A stretch of 64,000 nucleotides of DNA from Alcanivorax jadensis T9 (lineage in GTDB: Bacteria; Pseudomonadota; Gammaproteobacteria; Pseudomonadales; Alcanivoracaceae). Positions 54,181 to 62,790 of the stretch are shown piece by piece; positions within the stretch are counted from its first letter, which is position 1; each line of letters opens with the position of its first letter. The stretch covers positions 1-64,000 of the forward strand of contig NZ_ARXU01000004.1 in NCBI RefSeq assembly GCF_000756655.1, in the 5' to 3' direction. The notes under the pieces were generated by a model. The model was not told the DNA's origin, made no database searches, and was given only the letters and a program-made list of their open reading frames with translations. A program made the translations under genes and the position numbers.

Positions 54181-55098
54181 ATGACACAAACGGCCACTGA
54201 CACACCGCGCGATATCCCTCAGCCCCTGGGCCCGGATTCCTACACCTGGCAGGACTTCGGCTCCTGGCGTTTTCATCTGATGCTGCCCCAGGCCTTCGTG
54301 CTGCAGGTGGCGCACCCGATCATTGATGCCGGAGTGGGCGAGCACTCGGTCTACAAGACCGACCCCTGGGGGCGCGCCAAGCGGTCCACCGAACTGCTCT
54401 GGCCTATCGTCTATGCGCGCCCGCAGAAAGCCATCGAAATGGGCATCAAGCTGCGCGACCTGCACCGCACCATCAAAGGCGTGGACAAGCACGGCAACAA
54501 GTACTTCGCCCTGGACCCGGAAGCCTACAGCTGGGTGCACATCACCGGCTACGACGCCACCATCCGCATGCATGAAATGCTGGGCAAGTCGCCCACCGCC
54601 GAACAACGCCGGGCCATGTTTGTGGAGTGGCGGCAGCTGGGCAAGATGATGGGCATTCGCGACCAGGACCTGCCTGCCACGGAAAGCGACTACTGGGCCT
54701 ATTTCCACGGCATCATCCGCGACCGCCTGGAGTGGGGCGAGGTGGTTCAGGACCTGATGAGCCCGGAACATTATCTGGAAATTCCCAAGCCGCCGGGCAG
54801 CCGCATTCCCGATACGGCCTGGGGCCTGATCCTGATTGTTATGGGGCGCTTCATGCGTTTCAACCTGCGCGCCACCTTGCCGCATCAGTTCCGGGAAAAA
54901 TTCCAAATCCCCTGGAGCAAGACGGACCAGCGATTGTTCCGTGCCTGGTGTGGCGTCTACCGCGTGCTGCATGCACTGACACCGAAAAAGCAGCGGCTAA
55001 TTCCCCTGGCTCGCAATGCCTACCGCGACGCCGAGCGTCACCCGGACGCCTATCACCTCAACACTATTCCCGAAGGTGCCCACTATGACATCGGATAA
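54181..55098 (+). CDS. Cytosolic MpaB/DUF2236-family oxygenase-like protein
   Basis: A 305-residue protein from the ATG at 54181 (MTQTATDTPRDIP). No signal or TM is evident. It carries the DUF2236 pattern HPIIDAGVGEHSVYKTDPWGRAKRS and YSWVHITGYDATIRMHEML, where a His serves as haem ligand in MpaB and latex-clearing proteins. The family performs oxygen-dependent cleavage or oxidation of hydrophobic substrates, but most members are unstudied. It overlaps the acyl-CoA ligase gene by 14 bp, so the two should act in one lipid pathway. A second MpaB domain occurs 2.7 kb away in a lipoprotein. Confidence 0.85.
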   Translation: MTQTATDTPRDIPQPLGPDSYTWQDFGSWRFHLMLPQAFVLQVAHPIIDAGVGEHSVYKTDPWGRAKRSTELLWPIVYARPQKAIEMGIKLRDLHRTIKGVDKHGNKYFALDPEAYSWVHITGYDATIRMHEMLGKSPTAEQRRAMFVEWRQLGKMMGIRDQDLPATESDYWAYFHGIIRDRLEWGEVVQDLMSPEHYLEIPKPPGSRIPDTAWGLILIVMGRFMRFNLRATLPHQFREKFQIPWSKTDQRLFRAWCGVYRVLHALTPKKQRLIPLARNAYRDAERHPDAYHLNTIPEGAHYDIG

Positions 55099-56752
55099 CC
55101 GCCCCTGGCTGTCCACCTATGAATCCCTGGGTTACGACTGGCATTCGTTGCCGGCGTTGCCCGAGAAAACCCTGTCCGATTATGTTCGCGACTACGCGGA
55201 ACAGTTTCCCGACCGGGAAGCCCTGGTGTTCCTGGGCAAGGCGATCAGCTACCGGCAACTGGATAATCTGGCCGATCGCATGGCGGCACTATTTGCCGCC
55301 CAGGGTGCCAAGGCCGGCGATGTGCTGGGCCTGCAGATGCCCAACACGCCCCAGTATGTAGTGGCCTTTATCGCGGCGGCCCGGTTAGGCATGGTCAGCA
55401 CCAGTATTTCCCCGCTGATGACGCCGCCGGAAATTACCCATCAGGCCAATGATGCCCAGGTGAAAATCCTGCTCACGCTGATGCCGTTCTGGCAGACCTC
55501 GGTGCCGCCGGTGCTGGGCAAGGTGGACACCCTGAGCACGGTGATCGTCTCCGGCCCCATGGACCTGATGACCGGGCAGGGCGAGGCCCTGGAAGAGACT
55601 CACGAAGGCGTGCAGGTGATCTCCCTGCATGATCACCTGCCAGACACCGCCGAGCCGGTGAACACGCACGTGGATATGGATGCAGTGCTGTACCTGCAGT
55701 ACACCGGCGGCACCACAGGCCTGCCCAAGGGCGCCCGGCTGACCTCGCGCAACCTGTTCATGAACAACCTGCAGGCCAATGTCTTTTACGGTTACCGCAC
55801 CGGCGAGGAAACCGTGGCCTCCGCGTTTCCCCTGTTTCATATCGGTGGCGCGGCAGTGGTGTTCAATGCCCTGCGTACTGCGTCCACCTTTCTGTTGATT
55901 CCTGACCCTCGCGATATCGATCACTTCGTTGCCGAAATGACAGCGCGAACGCCCACGGTACTGGCGGCGGTGCCGGCGCTGTATCAGATGCTGTGTGCCA
56001 ACGAGACCTTCAAGAGCCTGGATTTCAGCGGCCTGCGCATGGCTATTTCCGGGGCGGCGCCCTTTGCCAGGGAAGAAGTGCAACGGCTGGAAAGTGTGAT
56101 CGGCAAGAACAAGTTCTGCGAAGTCTACGGCATGACCGAAACCAGCCCGGTGATCACCCTGAACCCGGCCTCCCACTTCAAGGAAGGCCATGTGGGCATT
56201 CCCCTGCCGGGCACGGAGGTGCGCATCGTGGATGTGGACACTGGCAAAACGATGCCCCTGGGTGAGCCCGGGGAAATCATCGCCGCCGGCCCCCAGGTGA
56301 TGCAGGGCTATCTGGCCATGCCCGAGGCCACGGAAAAAGCCCTGCAGGAGATCGGCGGTAAGCGCTGGATGCACACCGGGGATATCGGCGTCATGGATGA
56401 AGATGGCTTTGTCCGCGTCTGTGATCGCAGCAAGGACATGCTGATTGTCGGTGGCTACAAGGTGTTTTCCGTGGAAGTGGAAGGCAAGGTGCAGAGCCTG
56501 CCTTGGGTGAGCATGTGCGCCGTGGTGGGTCGCCCGGACAGTAACCGCCCCGGCAACGAAATCGTGCAGCTTTATGTTGAACGCAGCGCAGATTGCGACA
56601 AGAGCGAAACCGATCTGAAGGCAGAGCTGGACAGTTTCTGCCGGGAAAACATGTCGCCCTACAAGGTGCCGAAGGAAGTGTTCTTCCTGGATGCCATTCC
56701 GCTCACCTCCGTGGGCAAGATCGACAAGAAAGCGTTGCGGAAAACCGCCTAG
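55085..56752 (+). CDS. AMP-forming acyl-CoA ligase
   Basis: A 555-residue ANL-family enzyme from the ATG at 55085 (MTSDNRPWLSTYESLGYD). The P-loop is YLQYTGGTTGLPKGARLTSRN, the adenylate motif YGMTETSPVITLNP, and the C-terminal hinge region has HTGDIGVMDEDGFVRVCDRSKDMLIVGGYKV. The catalytic Lys is in SVGKIDKKALRK. It activates a fatty or related acid to its CoA thioester, giving substrate for the ACADs upstream. Confidence 0.92.
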   Translation: MTSDNRPWLSTYESLGYDWHSLPALPEKTLSDYVRDYAEQFPDREALVFLGKAISYRQLDNLADRMAALFAAQGAKAGDVLGLQMPNTPQYVVAFIAAARLGMVSTSISPLMTPPEITHQANDAQVKILLTLMPFWQTSVPPVLGKVDTLSTVIVSGPMDLMTGQGEALEETHEGVQVISLHDHLPDTAEPVNTHVDMDAVLYLQYTGGTTGLPKGARLTSRNLFMNNLQANVFYGYRTGEETVASAFPLFHIGGAAVVFNALRTASTFLLIPDPRDIDHFVAEMTARTPTVLAAVPALYQMLCANETFKSLDFSGLRMAISGAAPFAREEVQRLESVIGKNKFCEVYGMTETSPVITLNPASHFKEGHVGIPLPGTEVRIVDVDTGKTMPLGEPGEIIAAGPQVMQGYLAMPEATEKALQEIGGKRWMHTGDIGVMDEDGFVRVCDRSKDMLIVGGYKVFSVEVEGKVQSLPWVSMCAVVGRPDSNRPGNEIVQLYVERSADCDKSETDLKAELDSFCRENMSPYKVPKEVFFLDAIPLTSVGKIDKKALRKTA

Positions 56753-56759
56753 CTTGAAA

Positions 56760-56843
56760 CGTAGGGTGCACTGAGCCTAAGGCGAACTGCACCGACCCAA
56801 GGCCTATGTGGTGCAGTTCGCCTTAGGCTCAGTGCACCCTACG
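56760..56843. repeat. 34-bp perfect inverted repeat after the ligase gene
   Basis: Arms 56760-56793 and 56810-56843 are perfectly complementary around a 16-nt loop. They start CGTAGGGTGCACTGAGCC. No T-run follows. It belongs to a different repeat family from the GTTGGAGCC copies. Confidence 0.88.
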
Positions 56844-56897
56844 GGAAAGGCTGGCGATATTTTTTACCCATACCAATAACGATAAAGGGTCACGACC

Positions 56898-58541
56898 ATG
56901 ACAAAAATAACGCTGCAACATAGCAAGGTGATCCTGCTGGGCATGCTGCTGGTTCTGCAGGGATGCTCGGCGTTCAAGGCATCCCACTTCGTGCCGGAAT
57001 CTGCAGAGAACATGCGCGAGTGGGAAGTGGAAGGGCGCTTTGTACTGCGGGCAGACAGCACCGTCAGCAAAAGCCATTTTGCCTTCCGGCAGATCGGCGA
57101 GGAGTACGCCCTGTCCATTCTCATGGAGGAACCGGTGGGCGAACCCAAAGTCATCATTCACGGCAACGTCTATGAGCCGGACAGTGAAACCGTGGATGTG
57201 ATCGGTGGGGCGGAGGCCATGAACGTGGCCGAGCATCTGCAGGCGCATATTCGTGCCGGCAATCTGTCCTACTGGCTGCGGGGTCTGCCGGCCACCGCCG
57301 ATGCGGTGGTGTATCAGGAAGATCTGGACCGGGTGGATCGTATCGAGGAAGCCGACTGGGATATCGACTACAAGGAATATATGGCGGTGCAGAATTACCT
57401 GTTGCCGTCGGAAGTGAAGTTCAAGGGTGAGCAGGGGTCGTTCACCCTGGATATGGTGCGCGCGGAAACCGCTTATCTGACCAGCCCCTGTGGGCAGAAT
57501 GTGTCGGCTAGTGAGCTTGAGTCGCCGCCGGAAAATAACGCCGTACAGGATGCAGTGAGACAACTGGTACCCAGCGACGGTAGTCCGCCGATTCCCCGCT
57601 GGGTGGACGAAGCCGCCTTCTGCCGGCAACTGGTGAAGGTCCACGGCAAGATCCCGGACTCCCGCGTGGGTTTGTACGGGCCGGAATCCATGATGTGGAA
57701 GCTGTCCCGGGCGGGGATGCCGGGAGCCTTCGGTGCCGGCCGGGCGCTGCTGTTGCAACTGGCCCATCCCTGGGTCACTGCCAGCATCGATGAGCATTCG
57801 GTAGTGCGCGATGATCCGCTGGGCCGGGCTCGTCGCACCTTCCAGCATGTGGGCACCATGGTGTTCGGCAGCATGCCCCAGGTGATGACCTCGGCCAATC
57901 AGGTGCGTGATATCCACGAGGAAATCGAAGGCGAGGTGCCGATGGATTCCGGCGCTTTCAAACGGGGCAGTGAATACCGGGCCAACGAAGTGGCGGCCAT
58001 GATCTGGGTCCATGCCACCCTGTGGGAAACCTTGGCCTACATGTACGAAAAAATGGAAGGCGAGCTGACCCTGGCAGAGAAGGATCAGTTCTACGAAGAA
58101 ACCAAACTGTTTGCCATGCTGTTCGGTGTGCCGGAACAGGCCCTGCCGAAAGACTGGAATGCCTTCATGGCATACAACCGCGCCATGTGGGCCAGCCCCC
58201 AGCTCACCGTGGCGGAAAACGGTATTCGCCTGAAGGAAGACCTGTTCGACCCGCGCTCCATCTGGATGATCTTCCCGTTGTGGGTGCAGGAGCAAGTCAC
58301 CGCCGCCAATCTACCGCCGCGTATTCGGGATGAATTTGAAATGAAATACGGCTGGTGGCAGAAGTTCAACAACGCCTGGATCATGGGCGGCGCCAAGGTC
58401 ACCCAGTGGATGTTGCCCAAGAGCCTGGAACGCAACCCGCTGTATCATGAAGCCAATGCACGGCTGGAAGGCGAGCGGGTGGGGGGCTATAACCAGTTCC
58501 TGATCGAGGCGCTGCTGGACAAGGAGCGGTTGGTTAACTGA
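56898..58541 (+). CDS. Lipoprotein: LolB-like domain fused to MpaB/DUF2236 domain
   Basis: A 547-residue protein with a lipoprotein signal (lipobox LQGC at about residues 14-17). Residues about 30-200 look like LolB: WEVEGRFVLRAD, FRQIGEEYALSIL, a segment LSYWLRGLP, then EADWDIDYKEYMAVQNYLLPSEVKF. From about 215 to the end is a DUF2236 domain (HPWVTASIDEHSVVRDDPLGRARRTFQHV, and IWVHATLWETLAYMYEKMEG with the probable haem His). LolB normally receives lipoproteins in the outer membrane with a hydrophobic cavity. The fusion suggests a cavity feeding a hydrophobic substrate to an oxygenase at the outer membrane. An FMN-binding gene overlaps its stop. Confidence 0.83.
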   Translation: MTKITLQHSKVILLGMLLVLQGCSAFKASHFVPESAENMREWEVEGRFVLRADSTVSKSHFAFRQIGEEYALSILMEEPVGEPKVIIHGNVYEPDSETVDVIGGAEAMNVAEHLQAHIRAGNLSYWLRGLPATADAVVYQEDLDRVDRIEEADWDIDYKEYMAVQNYLLPSEVKFKGEQGSFTLDMVRAETAYLTSPCGQNVSASELESPPENNAVQDAVRQLVPSDGSPPIPRWVDEAAFCRQLVKVHGKIPDSRVGLYGPESMMWKLSRAGMPGAFGAGRALLLQLAHPWVTASIDEHSVVRDDPLGRARRTFQHVGTMVFGSMPQVMTSANQVRDIHEEIEGEVPMDSGAFKRGSEYRANEVAAMIWVHATLWETLAYMYEKMEGELTLAEKDQFYEETKLFAMLFGVPEQALPKDWNAFMAYNRAMWASPQLTVAENGIRLKEDLFDPRSIWMIFPLWVQEQVTAANLPPRIRDEFEMKYGWWQKFNNAWIMGGAKVTQWMLPKSLERNPLYHEANARLEGERVGGYNQFLIEALLDKERLVN

Positions 58542-59074
58542 TGCCAAGAGTCATCGCACTGCTACTGATGCTCGGGCTGGCGGCAACGCTGCCGGCCTAT
58601 GAGGTGCAGATCCGTCACCTCAGTCAGCCGGATTTTCTGCAGCAGGTGTTTGCTGACCAGGAGCCGCAAGCGGGCTTGCTGCCCTTGCGTGGCGAACTGC
58701 GCGAGCGGGTGACAACGGTGTTGGGCCACCCCTATCGGGGCCTGCGTCTGCGCTACTGGCATACCGATACAACCAGCGCCTGGATCATCGACGAAAAAAG
58801 CAAGGACATGCCCATGACCGTGGGTGTAGCCGTGGGGCCAGAGGGGATTGTGGATCTGGAGATCCTGGTCTACCGGGAACCCCGTGGTGGCGAAGTGCAC
58901 CAGGCGTTTTTCCGTCGCCAGTATCGCGGTATGACTCTTGGTGAAAACGATGCCCTGTCCGGCCAGGTGGACGGCATCACCGGCGCCACCCTGTCCGTGG
59001 ACGCTACCAGCCGGGTAGCCGCCATGGCATTGGTGTTGCATCAGGCGGTGATGGAAGGCGCCTCTTCACCATAA
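58541..59074 (+). CDS. Secreted FMN-binding domain protein
   Basis: A 177-residue protein with a signal peptide (MPRVIALLLMLGLAATLPA). The FMN_bind domain ends in DGITGATLSVDATSRV; the Thr of the GAT motif is the usual site for phosphoester-linked FMN added by ApbE. Its ATG overlaps the stop of the LolB-MpaB gene (TGATG). It probably carries electrons in the periplasm, perhaps to the MpaB-like haem partner; that partnership is inference from coupling. A large palindrome follows. Confidence 0.87.
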   Translation: MPRVIALLLMLGLAATLPAYEVQIRHLSQPDFLQQVFADQEPQAGLLPLRGELRERVTTVLGHPYRGLRLRYWHTDTTSAWIIDEKSKDMPMTVGVAVGPEGIVDLEILVYREPRGGEVHQAFFRRQYRGMTLGENDALSGQVDGITGATLSVDATSRVAAMALVLHQAVMEGASSP

Positions 59075-59083
59075 TCACACTAC

Positions 59084-59168
59084 CCCCCCGTTGGAGCCTT
59101 GCTCGCAAGGCGAAGGGGGTCGGGGTTGCTTCGGGCCTTCGCCTTGCGAGCAAGGCTCCAACGGGGGG
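59084..59168. repeat. GTTGGAGCC-family inverted repeat, copy 2
   Basis: 33-bp perfect arms (59084-59116 and 59136-59168) surround a 19-nt loop. The inner 20 bp are identical to copy 1 at 52085-52151. A run of G follows. It lies between the FMN-binding gene and ydbH. Confidence 0.9.
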
Positions 59169-59242
59169 GGGGGTAGGCAGTTGCCAGAACCCCGCCAAGC
59201 CACCACTATCGAACCATTGTTGCTGCACTGGCTTTAACCCAC

Positions 59243-61852
59243 ATGGTTCGATTCTTTCCGCCTGTTGTTCGAGGCCTTGGTTATGCGTTGCTGCTCGTGC
59301 TGTTTCTGGCACTGGTGGCGGCGGGCTGGCTGTATAGCCAGGGCCTGCGCGTGAGCAAACCGGGCTGGGACAACGGCCTGACCCTGGCCCATTGGCGTTG
59401 GCAGCCGGACGATTGCGCCCCCGTGGCGGGTGAGAACCTGGTGCTACGCGATCTCTTTCCCCTCACCGTCCACACGCGGACGGTCACTCTCACCACCTGT
59501 GACAGCGGTGCGGACGATGACAGTGTTGTGATGCCGGACTCCTTGCCTTGGACGCCCCCCTTTGTGCTTTCCATCGATACCTTGTTGTTGCCCGCGATGG
59601 GGGAGGTAACGCCACCACAGTTGCAGGTAGCGGCCCGTCAGCAACAGCAGCACTGGTTGGTAAAAGTGGAGAGCACAGGAAGCCATCTGAAGGCGGAATA
59701 TGAGCGTGATGACGGGCAGTGGTCGTTGCACGGCAACGGTGCGTTGAATGAATGGCTCACGGACTGGCAGGGCACATGGCAGCTTGAAGGCGATGGTGTA
59801 TGGCAGGGACAACCCGCTGGCACCCTGAGCGCAACCCTGCAGGATGCCGGTCTGCAATCTCAGCCGCAAAAAGCCGACCTGGCGATGAAGGCCCGCTTTG
59901 CCGGTGAGCAGTGGCAGGCTGACATGAGCCTCACCGAGCCGTTGTCGCTCAATGAGCAATGGCTGCTGGCGATTCCGGAACCGTTATCCCTGCAAGGGGA
60001 GGGTGTCGCCCTGTCTCAAGCCCGTGGGCAGTTTCAGTTTCAAGGGCCACAAGGGCAGATTCATGTTGCCGCCCGCAGCGATGACAGTTCCGTGGAGCAG
60101 GGTGCCGGACAGGTCACGTTGACGGGGCCGCAGCTGGATGGGCAGCTAGATTTTCAGTGGCAGGATCGAATGCTGACCCTGTCGCCGGCAAGCCTGGCGT
60201 TACCGGAAAAGCTTTCCGCCCGTTGGGAGCAACCTCTGAGCGTGCCCATGACGCTGGAGGGCGGCACGGAGTTGCCGGTGGTGCTGGGTTATCAAGACCT
60301 GCGCCTGCAAGCCAGCCCCAGCCGGCTCCAGTGGCAGGGCAAACACTGGCAGTGGCAGGGAGCGCTGGCGTTGCAGGGCCGTTGGCAAGGGTTCCGGCTG
60401 GATGGCCACTGGCAGGGCCAGGCCGCCAGCGATGGCTTGAAGGGCAAGCCGATTACCCTCAACGCTCGAAATGGCGACGATCGTCTGGCCTTCCGCTTGC
60501 CGCTGGAATCCCTGCATCGGGCACCCTACGGCGGCAAAGCCACGGTGAAAGGCCAGTACGCCGACTATCCGCTCGATGGCAGCGTGTCGTTCCGCCAGGC
60601 CGATGACGGTTGGCAGGGCACGCTGTCGGCCACGTCATCCATTCCCGACTATGACCGGGGCGGTGATGTTTCCCTGCAGGTGCCATGGCACCTGAAAGAC
60701 AGTGCCGTGGTGCTGGCGGATGGCAGTCGATTGTCGGTAAGCGAAGGGCTGGTGGAACAGGTGCTGCTGCGCCCGCTCACCGTGACGGCCAGCGGCCCGG
60801 TAACGGTGAGCAGTGCCGGGGCCCATGGTCATGTGCAACTGCGCAGTGGCGGCCTGCTGGCGGCCCGCTGGCGGTTGCCGGTGGTGGCAGGCAGCGCCCG
60901 ACTGATCGGCAAAAAAGTCACGGCACGGCTGACCATTGCCGATTGGCAAAGCGAGCTGACGGCGGATGCCTCTCTGGCAGGTGACGTGCCCCGAGGCAGT
61001 TTTCAGGTCCACAGCCAGTTGATCCCGGCTATGGGCCAGGGCCTGGCAATGACGCCACAAGAAGGCACGCTCGCCGGCAAGGGTAGCTGGCAATGGCGTG
61101 ACACTCTGTCTGCCCAGGGGACAATCCGCCTGGCGGATACGCGAATGGACTGGGGTAGCGTCACGGCCCGGGGGATTCAGGGAGCCATGGAAGGGCACTA
61201 TCGTGATGGTGCGGTGTCTCTAAAGAGTGTGGGGCCGGTGACAGCGGATACCCTGGATATCGGTACCCCGATCACCGACCTGTCCCTGCAGGTGGAAAGC
61301 GACCTGACCCGTTGGCAGTTCAGCGATATCCAAGCCGATCTGCTCGGCGGTTCCCTGCGTTCGCCGGCGCTGGACTGGCCCTCACCCCGGCCCCAGCCGG
61401 TGGTGATTACTCGCATTGATCTGGAGCAGGTGGCTGCCCTGCAGAATCCGCCGGCGGTGTTTCTGGATGGACGTGTTGGGGGCTATGTGCCTTTGCAACT
61501 GGGTACGGATTTTCTGGTCGTAGAAGGGGCGAGGCTGGCTAACGAGGAAACCCTGTCTCTGCGTATTCCACCGTCATCCAGTGTGCAATCCATGGCCGGC
61601 TCCAATCAGGCGGTGAAACTGGCACTGGACAGTCTCAGTGTGCTGACCATTCCGGATTTTCAGGCCCGCATGAATATGGACCGGGAAGGCTGGCTGGATG
61701 CCGCGGTGACGATCAAGGGTCGTAATCCGCAGAGAAATAATCTGCCGGTGGTGTTTAACTACACCCATCGGGAAAACATGCTGGTGCTGATGCGCAGCCT
61801 GCGTATTGGCGATGATATAACCGAGAAACTGCGCACGGAGAGAAGCCAATGA
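59243..61852 (+). CDS. ydbH: YdbH-family intermembrane protein
   Basis: An 869-residue protein with one N-terminal TM (about 10-32) and a long beta-rich periplasmic part of many W/Q/G-containing strands. This is the pattern of AsmA-like bridges. The C-terminal domain (ALDSLSVLTIPDFQARMNMDREG and NNLPVVFNYTHRENMLVLMRSL) matches YdbH. With TamB and YhdP, YdbH moves phospholipids to the outer membrane in E. coli. The gene overlaps ynbE by 4 bp, as in E. coli where YnbE completes the bridge. Confidence 0.9.
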   Translation: MVRFFPPVVRGLGYALLLVLFLALVAAGWLYSQGLRVSKPGWDNGLTLAHWRWQPDDCAPVAGENLVLRDLFPLTVHTRTVTLTTCDSGADDDSVVMPDSLPWTPPFVLSIDTLLLPAMGEVTPPQLQVAARQQQQHWLVKVESTGSHLKAEYERDDGQWSLHGNGALNEWLTDWQGTWQLEGDGVWQGQPAGTLSATLQDAGLQSQPQKADLAMKARFAGEQWQADMSLTEPLSLNEQWLLAIPEPLSLQGEGVALSQARGQFQFQGPQGQIHVAARSDDSSVEQGAGQVTLTGPQLDGQLDFQWQDRMLTLSPASLALPEKLSARWEQPLSVPMTLEGGTELPVVLGYQDLRLQASPSRLQWQGKHWQWQGALALQGRWQGFRLDGHWQGQAASDGLKGKPITLNARNGDDRLAFRLPLESLHRAPYGGKATVKGQYADYPLDGSVSFRQADDGWQGTLSATSSIPDYDRGGDVSLQVPWHLKDSAVVLADGSRLSVSEGLVEQVLLRPLTVTASGPVTVSSAGAHGHVQLRSGGLLAARWRLPVVAGSARLIGKKVTARLTIADWQSELTADASLAGDVPRGSFQVHSQLIPAMGQGLAMTPQEGTLAGKGSWQWRDTLSAQGTIRLADTRMDWGSVTARGIQGAMEGHYRDGAVSLKSVGPVTADTLDIGTPITDLSLQVESDLTRWQFSDIQADLLGGSLRSPALDWPSPRPQPVVITRIDLEQVAALQNPPAVFLDGRVGGYVPLQLGTDFLVVEGARLANEETLSLRIPPSSSVQSMAGSNQAVKLALDSLSVLTIPDFQARMNMDREGWLDAAVTIKGRNPQRNNLPVVFNYTHRENMLVLMRSLRIGDDITEKLRTERSQ

Positions 61853-62037
61853 AAAACCTCGCGCCGGGTTTGTTGCTGGCGGCGGCCATGCTGCCCGCCT
61901 GCACACCGACGGTGGCACTCAAGGCACCGGAAGAGCCCATCACCATCAACCTGAACGTGAAGATCGATCATGAAATCCGCCTCAAGGTGGAAAAGGATAT
62001 CGATCAGTTGTTCAGTGAAGACAGCGACCTGTTTTAG
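61849..62037 (+). CDS. ynbE: YnbE-family lipoprotein
   Basis: A 62-residue lipoprotein: signal MKNLAPGLLLAAAMLPAC, lipid Cys near residue 18. The short mature part has TINLNVKIDHEIRLKVEKDID, the strand that docks onto YdbH. It lies in the order ydbH-ynbE-ydbL found in many gammaproteobacteria. Confidence 0.9.
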   Translation: MKNLAPGLLLAAAMLPACTPTVALKAPEEPITINLNVKIDHEIRLKVEKDIDQLFSEDSDLF

Positions 62038-62048
62038 GAGTAGGGACC

Positions 62049-62372
62049 ATGAAGATTGTAAAGACCATGATTGCCACCCTGACCCTGCTGTTGAGCATGG
62101 CGGTGTTTGCGCTGGATCTGGATGCGGCGAAAAGCCAGGGCATGGTGGGTGAACAACCGGACGGTTATCTGGGCGTGGTCAAGGCGACCCCGGCTGCTGT
62201 GGAACTGGTGGCGGATATCAACCAGAAACGCCGTGATGCCTATGAGCGTATCGCCAAGCAGAATGGCATCACCCTGGATCAGGTGGCGCGCCTGGCCGGC
62301 CAGAAGGCCATCGACAAGACCGATGCCGGTGATTATGTGCGAACCCCGGACGGCCAGTGGGTTACCAAGTAG
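62049..62372 (+). CDS. ydbL: YdbL-family (DUF1318) periplasmic protein
   Basis: A 107-residue protein with a signal peptide (cleavage near VFA, about residue 21). DUF1318 pattern: AKSQGMVGEQPDGYLGVV, NQKRRDAYERIAKQNG and LAGQKAIDKTDAGDYVR. In E. coli YdbL is thought to chaperone YdbH-YnbE assembly. It is 11 bp after ynbE and ends the operon. Confidence 0.9.
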   Translation: MKIVKTMIATLTLLLSMAVFALDLDAAKSQGMVGEQPDGYLGVVKATPAAVELVADINQKRRDAYERIAKQNGITLDQVARLAGQKAIDKTDAGDYVRTPDGQWVTK

Positions 62373-62384
62373 TGGTAATGCAAG

Positions 62385-62510
62385 GTCAGCGGTGACCGCA
62401 TCAGCACCGAAGACTTCGGCGAGAACAAGCCGGTAGCGGATAACAGCACCCGCGAAGGTCGCGCCAAGAACCGCCGTGCGGACATCATCGTGAAAACCGA
62501 AAGAAGAAAG
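62385..62510 (+). pseudogene. OmpA C-terminal domain remnant
   Basis: In one frame this reads VSGDRISTEDFGENKPVADN, then STREGRAKNRRADIIVKT, the end of an OmpA-like peptidoglycan-binding domain (N-x-x-GR-x-x-NRR). No start or upstream part exists; ydbL ends 12 bp before. The frame runs on into the terminator. It is the tail of a lost ompA-family gene. Confidence 0.82.
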
Positions 62511-62542
62511 CGCAGTTCAAGTAACCGCGTGATTCGGGAAAC

Positions 62543-62576
62543 AAAAAACGGGATGCTTCGGCATCCCGTTTTTTTA
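62543..62576 (+). terminator. Rho-independent terminator after the OmpA remnant
   Basis: AAAAAACGGGATGC, a TTCG loop, and the complement followed by T. Probably the native terminator of the lost ompA-like gene, now serving ydbH-ynbE-ydbL. Confidence 0.92.
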
Positions 62577-62623
62577 TGGTCGTTGGTGGAGTTTACGTCT
62601 CACTTTTCTACCAAGCGCTCTGT

Positions 62624-62789
62624 TTGTAGGAGCTTTGCTTGTTCCCCAGGGGATCTGCGACATGCGAACCGCGAAGCGGGGGGGCTGATAACATCAGACG
62701 TCGCTAGTGCCTTTGGCGAAATCGGGATAATGTTGCACCGTTTTTTCCTCGCTAAGGCTCGGTTCGCCATGCAAGCATGGCTCCTACAA
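62624..62789. repeat. Compound REP-like repeat before recD
   Basis: TTGTAGGAGCTTTGCTTG (62624-62641) pairs with 62772-62789 at 16 of 18 bases. Nested inside are ATGCGAACCG and CGGTTCGCCAT. The loop is about 130 nt. No gene is seen between the terminator and recD. Confidence 0.65.
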
Positions 62790-62790
62790 T

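Noticed and set aside
56829-58295. Minus-strand frame of 488 codons opposite the LolB-MpaB gene
   Set aside because: It is a shadow of the plus-strand lipoprotein gene, starts inside it, and shows no recognisable domain.
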